Assembly (NCBI GenBank): GCA_039654915.1
Contig: CM077599.1
Coordinates: forward strand, 84,598,001 to 84,662,000
Direction: 5' to 3'
Length of the DNA: 64,000 nt
From: Aquilaria yunnanensis
Taxonomy: Eukaryota > Streptophyta > Magnoliopsida > Malvales > Thymelaeaceae
A program made the position numbers and the translations under genes. Positions 27,560-41,171 of this stretch are shown in pieces. A model generated the notes under the pieces. The model had not been told where the DNA came from and searched no databases. It was given only the letters and a program-made list of their open reading frames with translations. Each line of letters starts with the position of its first letter. The stretch's first letter is position 1.

Positions 27560-28982
27560 TATTATTTTTTCTCACTTGGCTTTGCTGAGCTGAAATGATA
27601 CAGCTACACGTACAAAAGATTGTACAACACGTTTGCTTGTTAAATAATAGGGAGAAGGGACAAAAATGCCATTAATATTAGGTCGATGGAACAATTTTGC
27701 CGCCAGTATTCTTTTACCCCTCTCCCTAAGTAATATGACAAGTAGTTTGTGAACAGTATAAATTTAAGTGGATAGAGTGCCAATGCCTAGAAACCAAGGA
27801 CTAGTATTGCAATTTGGTGAGGCCAAAAGACTCTTCTGCTTCACATGGCTTTGAGTCTTTGACAACGCGTTGAACTTGATGAAGCTTCTACCCCTGCCTC
27901 GTCGGAGCATCTGACCAAAAAACCCAAGGCTTGGAAATCACCCAAATATGAATAAATGGTCATCATAAACTCGTGAGTTAGAATTTTCCGCTTGTATTGC
28001 AATCTACTCCCATCATTTCCAAAATTTTCACCTCCGTAATGAGCCGAAAACTTTGTCATGTCCAGCAACATTCACATTCTGATTCATACATACATGGAAG
28101 CTACGCAACATATTGAACAAGCAACCCACCAACTTTTTACCAACTAATTTCATGGAGATTGGCTATAGATACAACGTATTTAAGTAGAACACACATACAT
28201 ATACACATACATATTTGAGGTCTGATTAAACTAGAGTTAGAGATGAAGAATAAATTGAGACTATTGATGAGATGTTCTCTGAGATTCAAAGGGCCCTTTC
28301 TAGTTTGAGGGTTAGGAATTAAGAATTGGCTAAAATCAATAAAGTATCTTCTTCTTAATTTAAGTACAAAATTGTACACTTATTCCTTAAGTAAAATGGT
28401 CAAAGTTAGTCTCAGGGAAAAAAAATAAACAATGGAAGGCAGGCAAAGGACATCATAAATAGATGGCTTGGAATTGGATCTCACCCACGTAGGAATTGAT
28501 TAGAAGTTGACAAACTTGTACTTTAATTTCCCCACGTGATCATTGTAGTTTCACATTATTTATTACACCTTTAAAGCTTGTTTTCCATACTTGCAAATCG
28601 CATTGCTTTTTATCTCGGGCAAGCGTAAGAACATAAAATAATTGAGCCAGATTAGATTAGAAGTTGATCAATCCAGATCAGGGAATGTCTCTCTCAAGTT
28701 ACAGGCTCAAAATAGCAGCACCAGAGCATGTCACACAATATAGGTAACTATATTATTTCCATTATAGCTTCTTGCACAAGAAATACATGTTACTTTGGTT
28801 CTGAAGTTTCTTCCCCAAAGTAAAGAAACCACAGTCGACATGGACCAGTTACAGAAGCAGTAGAGTACTTACATAATCCAACAGTTCTTTGTCTGATAAC
28901 AAAAGAATCAATGGTAGGCAAATGACATTATATTTCTAGTTCCAGCGGTGCCAGCAAGCAGCAACTATACAGTACTCGTCAA
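27560..28982. other. Intergenic 3' flank of SPARK-RLK A
   Basis: No supported gene. Short minus-strand ORFs at 27,841-28,071 and 28,137-28,379 show no domain. The part next to 28,982 probably includes the former 3' UTR of A; CTAGTTCCAGCGG at about 28,938 recurs beside the stop codon of B (about 41,134). Confidence 0.4.
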
Positions 28983-31923
<2,941 letters not shown>

Positions 31924-32330
31924 TTCATTTGTCTGGTGGAGCTGCTAAATACCGGCAGCAAAGTTTGGATCTCGATTTTCTGGGTTTGGTTTTCGGGGTA
32001 GATACTGATAGAAATCGGGAAGCATGGGAGTTGCAGAGACTACAGAAAAGGAATTCTCAAATTGCCATGGAAATTGAATCAATTTTGGTCAAACGATCAT
32101 CTTCCCTCTCTCCCTCTCCTGATATTCATCATCTTGTCTCTTGTGTTTCTCAATGCTAGAAATACACAAAGTTTTGCTTGTAAGATGAGCAGTGTTTATG
32201 TTCAAGAGCCTCGCGGTCAACGGTAGTCTCATGTATTTCAAAGGATTTTTAATGGGAAAAATAAAAAACGCCTTGTCATTTTGTGTTTCAGACCTATGAT
32301 TCCAGCCATTGCCCCACTTTGCCTGATGAT
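31924..32330. other. 5' flank of copy A, duplicated beside copy C
   Basis: Matches 54,283-54,655 with only a few differences (for example CTGCTAAAT(A/T)CCGGCAG). It probably includes the ancestral promoter of the SPARK-RLK A/C pair. A short plus-strand ORF here is conserved simply because the DNA is duplicated. Confidence 0.5.
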
Positions 32331-33489
32331 GGGTGGTAAAAATTGACCGATCTGGAAATTTGAATTGATTTATCTGAACTTAAATTCGACGTGACTCAAT
32401 TTAATAATAAAAATCAATGATATGAACTTGGTTGCATCCAATTTGGCCTAAACCTAAACCTGAACCACGTTAAAGTAAAACTTGAAAATATCTAAATTTA
32501 AATTAGACCGAACCCAAAATGACTCAAATTTGTGACTAACCTGATGCAAACTCAAAAAAATCTGAGTCTAAATCCTAGAAGATCCGATCTTTAGGATTTA
32601 TTGAATTAGCCCATGATGTTATGAGATGATCAGATTTTACCTTATAAAATTAGCAGATTTACCTTAAACTCTCAAGAGCTTATAGATTTGACAAAAGATT
32701 TTTAATTTTACTTAGAACTTTCTAAAAACATTCAATTTAAACCTCTTCCATTTCGCCTATATTGACCTCAAACGACTTCTAAGACTCTAAATTAGTACCT
32801 AAGCTAAATTAATTCTTATTTTAACATTAAATAATAATTTTAAATTCCTAAAAAATTATAATTCGTAGTGATAACATAATTTAAATGCATGTGATCCTAT
32901 CAGCTTCTTAAGTTCTAAAATGACCGAATTTATAGTTTCATAAATCGAATTTGTCAAGTTTTGAATTAGATATTTTTATTAAAATAATTGTATATTAATA
33001 TATTTGTATCCAGTTAAATTAAAATTTTTAGATTATTTTTTATGCATAGTAATTTTTAGTTATGAGGTACCTAAATTTTGAAAATTTGATTTTAGTCATT
33101 CATAAAAATTGTAACGTGGGTCTATAAACTTTTCAAATATTTGCATAAAAAATCAAATTATTTAATTTAAATTTTAGCAAAATCAAAATAAAAAATTAAA
33201 TTAATCCAATTATTTCAATTTATACACTAATAACCTTGATTAGACCCGAATATCAACCTGAATATGACCTGAAACCCAAATAACCTGACCTGAAGTTACC
33301 TAAGATTGAAATTAAACTTACCCGAATTAAACCCAAACCCAAACAAGATTGACTCAAACACAACCATAACCCGAAATCTACTCAACCCAAAATCAACCTG
33401 AACTAAACGCAAATTGATGTTAACCTGACTAAATTTAAACTTGAATGACCTGACCCAAATTTAACCCGATCCATCCAATTGCCATAAAA
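32331..33489. repeat. Insertion specific to triplet 1, ACCCGAA/ACCCAAA-rich
   Basis: The matching point beside copy C (about 54,660-54,705) lacks this ~1.15 kb. The sequence is full of degenerate CCCGAA, ACCTGAA and AACCCAA motifs and has no ORF. The ends look weakly inverted (TGGTAAAAATTGACC left; TGGCAATTGGATGG read inward from the right), which may indicate a hAT-like element. About 30 bp present in triplet 2 are missing here, so the boundaries are not clean. Confidence 0.5.
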
Positions 33490-33589
33490 AAAAAACTGAT
33501 ATTTCTTCCAGGGTAGATATACTATTGGCAGAAGATGTTATACTTCAAGTTCTAGCTGCGCTAGCAACTGAGTTGTCGCTTACAGGACT

Positions 33590-33760
33590 TCAATAATAGT
33601 CATGTTTAAATTATTTACATAGCATTTCTACCTGTGATCAGGACCTATGGTGGCCATTTATGCTGCAAGTGAGCTCCCACTAAAGGCAAGTTGCTTTGGA
33701 GCAGGACGATCCATAATTTCAGTATTAAGCAGTGAACAAACTGTGGAGATGGTTGCACTT
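33590..33760 (-). pseudogene. Relic of an RLK terminal exon
   Basis: The reversed sequence reads STVCSLLNTEIMDRPAPKQL, the hallmark of the last kinase exon ([20 protein letters not shown] in neighbours). It is followed by remnants of the VNNLT tail with stops. Only this exon fragment survives, and it is separate from the terminal exon of g3 at 33.9-34.2 kb. The same relic lies at about 54,800-54,965, so it predates the triplet duplication. Confidence 0.65.
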
Positions 33761-34733
33761 TGTTAGAACTTTGGTAACACTTCAATTGTATGCACTTCAT
33801 ATTGTGTAGAAGCACTTCGTTAAAACCCCATGAACAATTTTCTTTTCTATAAATCTATTCCGGCTACCAAGTTTGACTTTTGCTACCAAGTCAACTCAAA
33901 CGTTGCTGCTTACCAGCCTTTGACAGTCGTCACAGTTAGGTTATTTACATAACATTTCTTCCCATCATCAGAAGCTTGGGCGGCTGTTTGTGTGGCAACT
34001 AGCCTCTGAGCAAAAGCAGGTTACCCTGGAACAGAAAGATCTATGATCTCACTGCTAAGAATAGAACAAACTGTAGACATTGCAGACCTTTCTTTTTCAT
34101 GTTCCTGTAGGCATAACAGTCCTACATGTATGCATCTCAAGACTTCACAATGATAACAAGGGTCAACAATAGCTTTATCAATCAAGTTCGAAATGCTGTC
34201 CTCATTCCACAGCCTTCATACCTGAAAATTGGCATAACTCCTCTAGAAAGTTTACGTGAGCTGCCCAATCCTATTATTGAATCTTCAATCTTACAAATCC
34301 TTGAAGGGTAATTGATTCTTCATCATCATAGAAGCTTGCGCTCCTCCTTCCTGTGATGATCTCTAGTAGCAAAACACCAAAACTAAAGACATCAAATTTA
34401 TCTAAAAATTTTCCTGCCATTACATACTCTGAAGACATGTAACCACCGAATTCAACATAAAAAAAATTAGATACCATGTCAGAATTGTTTTAAACTAGTA
34501 TAATCCAAAAAAGGAGATGTTGTTTGATTGTAAATCTTATTATGTTCCCATAACCCTACTGGTGTTTACGTGGTCTTCATTTCCACAAAAAATCCTAGCC
34601 ATTCTGAAATCTGAGATCGTTGGATTCAACTTTTCATCCAACAAGATATTATTTGCCTTTAGATTTCTATGTATGGTTTTAAGCCTTGAATCTCTATAAA
34701 GGTCAAGTAGACCTCGACTAATTCCTTCAATAA

Positions 34734-35211
34734 TGACCTGGAGAGTCTAGTGGATGAGTTCATTGAGCGGGTTGAGCGGGCGAAACCGTAGAAGAAATCT
34801 CGGAAATAGGTTTCACATAAACCCCAGCTTCTAGAAGTTATAACTTTTGCTACAATTGTCAGAATGACTATTATAATATGTCGTTTCAAAGGAAATATCC
34901 TGCTGTATATGTGTCTTCAAAGATTTTCTCTTTATGACACATTTTCTAGGTCAAAATTCCATCATTTTGAGGGGTATCCGGACCTCTAAAGTTTTTATTG
35001 ATTTTCTTTCATAATTATTTTCAGTTTCCTTAATTATTTTGGTTTATGATTTCTTTGTAAGCTTATAAATGGGTCTTCTTTCATTATTATGAGACAGTCT
35101 ATCAATAACATTGAAGTACTTCAGAGCTTTTGACTTTCTCTATAAGTGAATTCTCATTTTTCTTATAAATTAAGCGTGTTGCTTGATCAATCTTCGTTTC
35201 TAGCTGCGTCA
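34734..35211. mobile_element. Solo-LTR or TRIM-like insert in g3 kinase exon
   Basis: 478 bp beginning TGACCTGG and ending GCGTCA (TG...CA), flanked by AATAA on both sides (34,729-34,733 and 35,212-35,216). The g4 paralogue has a single AATAA at this point (about 55,929-55,933), so the insertion boundaries are exact. A CTTATAAATGGG motif inside resembles an LTR TATA region. No internal genes, hence a solo LTR or a small terminal-repeat element. Confidence 0.8.
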
Positions 35212-35890
35212 AATAATCTTAAAGTGTGTCCTCCAATCAAGAAGTGCTTGCTTTTGTGGGAGTAGTAAAAATGGATTTGGTTAGTAAAGAAGCCATTGAG
35301 ACAAAAAGATAGTTAGCCATAGAGCTCAAAACTTCTCTTATAGTGTTACATGATTGAATGAGACATAGGGTTTGGGAAGAGATCACACTAACCAAATATA
35401 TATGAGTCCAAGCTGTTGTTTGGCATACACTCATAGACTAATATTTTCTCTTCTTTTCCAGCACAACAACCTAGAAGTTGGACAAGATTTCAATGCTGGA
35501 GTTTGACAATCACCAATACTTCATTCATGAATTCTTCCAACCCCTGTCCTGAAGCGCTTGACATTCTCTTCACCGTTATTTTTTGCCCATTATGTAGTAT
35601 CCTTTGCAAGGAAAAAATAGTTCTGACTGCACAATTTGTACAATTTCTTATATGATAGATATTTTTAGCTACTGAAACAATTGGCTACCTTGTATACAAG
35701 AACAAAACCGCCCTCTCCTAATTTTTTTTGAAGGTGAAAACTATTGGTGGCAATTGCAAGGTCATGAATACTAAATAATGGTAGCTCTTAGAGGTTTACT
35801 TCATTGACCTTTTCATCACTATCATTTTCATTTGAAAACCTTTACTGGGTTTTCAGTAGATTAATTACAAGCACCCATTTTCCTTGTTTT

Positions 35891-36689
35891 CACTATAAAA
35901 CAGATACAAAATCACGATTGAAAGTCCAGTTACGTTTTAGTGGCGATACTAGCTAGAAGCGATTGCTTTACTACTACAGATGATGATCAATTTTTTTCAA
36001 GTCGTAATTTTATTGCTACTGAATCTCAACTATAAAAAATGACTGAAACTTCAAGTCAAAAATCAGTCAAGCATATTGTGGGTTGTAACTAACTAGTATA
36101 TTAGCAATAGCTATGGTCAGTTATTATAATAAAACATTTATTTTTCAAACAAAAGATAATATTTTTCAAACAGCAACAAGGCTGACAAGATCGGGCGGAT
36201 AGTGGCAAGGTCAAGGAGGAGACTGAGGCAGACGATGGTGAGGCCAAGGAAGAGATTGAGTCGAATGGAGGTAAAGCCAAAGTGGAGGCTGAGGAGGCAG
36301 CAGCAAGGAACAACAAGCAAACCAAGGAGGCGATGGTGATGAGCCAAGAAGACAAGGTGGATAGGCGATAAGGCAACGAGGATGAGATAGGTGGATGATG
36401 AGGCAAATGATGAGGCGAAAGGGCAAGGCAGATGGCGAGGTGGATGGGTGGAGAAGAGAGTGAGACGAAAGTGAGATGAGAGCAAAATGGTTGAACTTCG
36501 ACTAGGTAAAGAAGAAAAGAAGTAGAAAGGAAGTAGTTGGAGCTGAACTCCGACTGCAACCCAACTAAACCTCGACTCACAAAGTCAGTCGCAAAAGCCA
36601 TGGATGCAGTTGCCCCATACATGAGTGTAGTTGAAATTTAGTTGCTATGTTCATCATTTTTCTAGTTTTTTTACTTTATATTTTCATAG

Positions 36690-36720
<31 letters not shown>

Positions 36721-38218
36721 ATATGTAAGTGTGTACATACATGAATATAATTATATATATTAATAATTAATTAGACTCTAAACATGCAAACCTTAATTTA
36801 ACCCTTAAACCGTAAAGTAAACCCTAAGACATAAAACCCTAAACCCTCTACGACCCTAAAACTCTAAACCCTAATTCTATATCCCTAAATTGTAAACCTT
36901 AAACCTAATTATATACCATTAACCCTAATACCTAAACCCCAATACAAACCCTAAAACCCTAAGCCTTAAATTAAACCCTAATACCTAAAAATCTAAACTC
37001 TAACTCTATATCCCTTAACCCTAAGACCGAAACCCTAAACCATATTTCTATATACCCCTAAGTCTTAAACCTTAAACCTAATATACCATTAACCCTAAAC
37101 CCTAAATATAAACCATAATTAAAACCTAAACCCTAATTGAACCCTAAACCCAACTACCACTAACCCTAATCCTTAAATACAAACCCTATTAATTAAATCT
37201 AAACCCTAACCCTAACTACAAATAATCATAAACTCTAGACCTTAAATACAAACCTTAATTAAATCCTAAACCCTAAGCCCTAAATACAAATCCTAATTAA
37301 AACCTAAACCCTAAACCCTAAACCTAACTATCATTAACCCTAAACCCTAAATACAAACCTATTAATTAAACCCTAAACCTTAAACCCAAACCCTAAATAC
37401 AATTCCTAATTAAACCCTAAACCTTAAGCAAACCCTAAATCTTAAATACAAACCTTAATTAAACACTAAACCCTAATTAAACCTTAAACCCTAAATACAA
37501 ACCTTAATTAAACCCTAAATGCTAAACCTAATCTATACCATTAACCCTAAATCCTAAACCATAAACTTAATCTATACCATTAACCCTAAATCCTAAACCT
37601 TAAATACAAATCTCATACCTTAATACTTAATTAAATACCCTTAAGCCATCCTAATTTTATATCCCTAAACTCAAAAAAAATTCTCAAAACCCTAAATCGT
37701 AAAAAGCTCTAAATTAACCCTAAAATAAATCCCCAAACCCTATTATTAAATCCCTTCAATTAATACCCTAACCCTATACTAATTTCAAACCCTAAACCTT
37801 AAATAATAATCCTAAACCATAAATTTATGTCCAATACTCTTAATTCTTTAAAAATCATAAATCCTAATTTTATATCCCTAAACCCTAAAAAAAATTTCAA
37901 GCCCTAAAACAAAAAAAATCCTAATACATATACGCTAAACTCTAAAAAAACCCAAACCCTAAAAACCCAATACTTCTAAATCAACTTAGTCACTGAGAAG
38001 GCGATTGAGGCAAATTGGACACCCAAAACTAACTGAAGGACGACTGTAGTCAAATCTATAAAAAAATTTCGACTAAAAAGCAATTACTATGTGAATGACT
38101 GAAACTTTTAGTTGCCCATCAGTTACAATAAAAAGTGCACATTTTTCATTCCGATTGCTTAGCCATTGCAACATTTAGCTATTGACTTTTAGTCGCTATT
38201 TTAATTAGTGTTGTAGTG
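35891..38218. mobile_element. CACTA (En/Spm-type) non-autonomous element
   Basis: 2,328 bp. The left end is CACTATAAAACAG and the right end, reversed, is CACTACAACACTAATT; both continue to a GACTAAAAGTC/GATTGAAAGTC block about 30 bp inside. TTT flanks both ends (35,888-35,890; 38,219-38,221), the 3-bp duplication of CACTA elements. The flanking g3 sequence rejoins cleanly when the element is removed. No transposase. It contains a purine-rich tract (36,180-36,480), a (CA)n microsatellite (36,691-36,715) and telomere-like repeats. Confidence 0.75.
36790..37985 (+). repeat. Interstitial telomere-like array, degenerate CCCTAAA
   Basis: About 1.2 kb dominated by AACCCTAAACCCTAA and close variants, mixed with ACAAACC and AATTAAACC. 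The plant telomere unit is TTTAGGG; here it appears as its complement. The array is internal to the CACTA element, not at a chromosome end. Confidence 0.85.
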
Positions 38219-38566
38219 TTTTTAATTTTTGACATGAAAAAAAAATATATGTTAGGATATCTAATGTGCCGTTCTACTATTATATTTAGAAGCAGATATA
38301 ATTACCTTTATGTTTAGCCATCCACTTATGCAAGAGAAATATAAAGACAACAATAATGTGATTCCTATGCTCACTGCCACCATAGTAATCTCTTTTATGT
38401 ATTTCCTTTCATTTGTAGCATCAGGCTCAACATATGAGAAAACTAGAATTGTATTTTTGATACAAAGTATGTATTTATTTGGTAGAAATTTTTTCTTTTA
38501 ATTGTTCATTGAGGGAGTGGGTTATGCCAACCTTGGGTCATAGGTCTTCCATGATAGATAGAGATG

Positions 38567-38990
38567 TGAATAGGGAGGTTCGGGAAGGATATTGCTAAAT
38601 CCAAACTCTGTCAACATGTAAATGAGTTCGTACCTGGCTCTCACGGGTAGGCAGGTAACACACGTTTACCCATTTGGTGTGTGTGTGTGAACTTCATTTT
38701 TTTCTATATATTTTATATATGTTTTAAAAAAAATGTATGTCTACAAACAATTAATAAATAAAAATTTATAAAATAAGGTCATATAGAAAAATTTACACTA
38801 GATTATAACTTTATTTTAAGATAAAAGAAAATTTTTTAAAAATAAATATACTAATTTATGAGGGGTAGGATGCAGTAAAATTAGTTAAACCCATAACCTT
38901 CTCAAAGCTTTGTGGGTAGTGTTGATTTATAGTGGCCTGGGTCAAGAAAGGTAGGGCTACAAAGTAATTCTATCATGCCTATTGCTAGGA
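38567..38990. mobile_element. Possible hAT-type non-autonomous element
   Basis: Left TAGAGATGTGAATA and reversed right TAGGCATGATAGAA form weak inverted ends. The interior has GGGTAGG and ACCCAT motifs like those at 8.8 and 23.7 kb. Tentative. Confidence 0.3.
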
Positions 38991-40344
38991 GCCAAGCTTG
39001 GCTAGTTATACTTAATTTTGTATTTGATTTATTTTATGCCAAAGTCCACCATTTGAACGTCTTAATGTAGCTATGTTCATTTTTTTAAGAAGTTATTGTA
39101 AAGTGTGATGAATAACTTGCCGGTTTCTTAAAATTTAGAGAGCATACAAGATAAAATTGGCAATTTAGAAGGGGTGGCAGTTAGATTCATGTCTCTTGGC
39201 GGTAGCTGCGCTAGAATGTCAAAACTATATTCCTAGAACTAATACTTAAAATACTCATACTCATTTTTTATTTTTCTTATTTTTCTCATGCATGTTTTAG
39301 TAGCCTGATACTCCACAATAAATCTGTTTTCTTGCATTTTAGGTAAAATTAGTTAAACTCCTAACAAGTTTTGCAGATAAGGTCAAATTTGGGTGGTAAA
39401 GGCAGTAGAGTTATTTTTGTCATCTCTATTGGTAAGGGCAAGTTATGCCAATTGTACCTAATCTTATATCTAATTTAGTTTATACCAAAACCTTCAATTT
39501 GAAAATCTCAACATAGCTATGTTCTTTCTTTTAATAAGTTATTATAAAGTATGTGGGCTACTTGCATGTTTCTCAAAACCTATAGGAATATGAGATATAA
39601 TTAACAGTTTAGGGAGTGCAACTTGGGTCGGTGTCCTTTGGTGAGCTAAGGAGTTGGGACATGTTCGTGCAACTAATGCTTAAAATATTCATACTCATTT
39701 TTTTTTATTTTTCCTGTACGTGTTTTAGTAGCTTGATACAACATAGTAAATCTAGTTTTTTTTTCCTTACATATATATTCTTCTCACTCTCCAATCTAAA
39801 ATTTTGTAAACAATGCCTAAAGATAAAGTTTTGTATCACCTTGTGCTAAGGTCTAAAATATACTAAAAGATTTGTTAATTGTTAAAAAATTTTTGTAATG
39901 TCTTACATAATTATCTTATTCTAGACATTCTATAATTCTTTATTTAATTTATGTTCTATTACTACTATGAACTATATAAAAATTAAAATAATATGCAATA
40001 TTAGTGGAATATTGTATTCATTTTCAATATGATTTCTTACTAATTTACCTGATAACACATGGTTATTAATTGTATAATCATGTATTTTTATTTAAACTAT
40101 TGCGTATACTATTAAGACACATATTGCTATCACTTTATTTTACTTGTAAAGTGTTCGTGTTGATGAATAATATTTTTATCTATTATTTTATTTAAAATTG
40201 TCATTGCATTATTTATTATTTTCAACTTTTTTTGTTCTCATGATAATACCGAGTATTTAAATTATTTTTTATATCCATATACTTTATATTTTAAATTCAA
40301 CAATATTTTCTCCATAATTTGATCCGACGCCAGACATTAACGCT
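38991..40344. other. AT-rich intergenic DNA between g3 and B
   Basis: Two diverged copies of a block are visible (about 39,040-39,310 and 39,480-39,740: CAACATAGCTATGTTC, AAGTTATTATAAAGT, CATACTCATTTTTT), a tandem duplication of about 440 bp. No gene. Confidence 0.4.
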
Positions 40345-40690
40345 AGTTTATTTGAGAGTGTTGGAACCGAGCCAAACGATTAATCATTAAACATGGACAA
40401 ATAATAATTCTAAGTAAGATAACTGGATAAGCAACAGATGTGACAAAGATACAAGCTTTGGTTTTCAAAATTACAAGGTGGTGATGACAATATTGAGAAA
40501 ATATAAAACCGCATCCTCACTCTGATTGTGCTCTCTATGTACCAAAAGAGAAATACTAGGAGGGAGTAACATAACCATACAGGTGAGAAAACTTGCTTGT
40601 TCTGGAAGAAGTAGACAATTCAACAATAGTACAATACACAAACCTACCTTCCCTCTTCTTCTAACGTCTAGCATAACATCATTTGGCAAA
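40345..40690. repeat. 3' flank of B, duplicated beside D
   Basis: Matches 60,675-61,009 (GAGAGTGTTGGAAC, AACTGGATAAGCAACAGATG, ACAAGGTGGTGATGACAATA). It marks the right-hand part of the triplet duplication. Non-coding. Confidence 0.8.
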
Positions 40691-41112
40691 GGTAAAGTTA
40701 TAATTATCTCTTGAGATTTATCCTAAACTACAGTTTTTTTTTTATTTTTAAAAATCTATACTTTACCCCTAATTTTTTTATATTATTTAATAACAACTTT
40801 TAAAATTATAATTTAAATTTTACGATAGTCATTTTCTAGGAATTTGGGTCTCTCTAATATTTTTTTTATAGTTAATAGACATTTTAAATTATTAGTTTTT
40901 TCTTTCTCTAAATACATTTTTCTTCTTATAAATGTATATCAGTATTTTTAAAAGGTCGGTTAGTTATGAAAAAAATATCAAAAATCTTGAAATTTTTGTA
41001 AATTCAGATGTTGTTGTCAGACACTATAAAAAAAATAAGGGATAAAGTGTAGGTTTTTCAAAATAGAGAGCATAAAGTATAGGTAAATCACAATGGCTTT
41101 TGTGAGTTAACC
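40691..41112. mobile_element. Mutator-type MITE with clean empty site
   Basis: 422 bp starting GGTAAAGTTATAATTATC and ending, reversed, GGTTAACTCACAAAAGCC. TTTGGCAAA flanks both sides (40,682-40,690 and 41,113-41,121). The D flank has one TTTGGCAAA (61,001-61,009) and no insert, which fixes the boundaries and the 9-bp duplication. No ORF. Confidence 0.8.
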
Positions 41113-41171
41113 TTTGGCAAAAGAGGTCATACTTCTAGTTCCAGCGGAGCTAGCTACTCCAAGGTTGCTGC

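Larger units (their letters stand above)
33925..38430 (-). pseudogene. SD1-type RLK relic g3, ectodomain lost, two transposons inside
   Basis: Colinear with g4 but heavily decayed. Recognisable: TM exon (about 38,410-38,306, with KWMAKHKG), juxtamembrane exon (35,845-35,691), VK-containing exon (35,601-35,393; 209 nt instead of 211), the HRD/DFG exon (about 35,255-34,547, split by a 478-bp LTR-like insert), the YGYM exon (34,450-34,303; [13 protein letters not shown]) and the terminal exon (34,220-33,925). HRD is altered (the reversed code reads [13 protein letters not shown]) and several frames are broken. No lectin/SLG/PAN coding was found upstream of 38,430. A CACTA element separates the TM exon from the rest. 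Certainly non-functional. Confidence 0.8.

Noticed and set aside
36101..36622. Minus-strand 173-aa ORF rich in Leu, Pro and Ser
   Set aside because: It reads the complement of a purine-rich degenerate tract in the CACTA element. No domain, and several overlapping frames are equally open.
36790..37985. A true chromosome end, because of CCCTAAA repeats
   Set aside because: The array is degenerate, lies within a transposon and has receptor genes on both sides.
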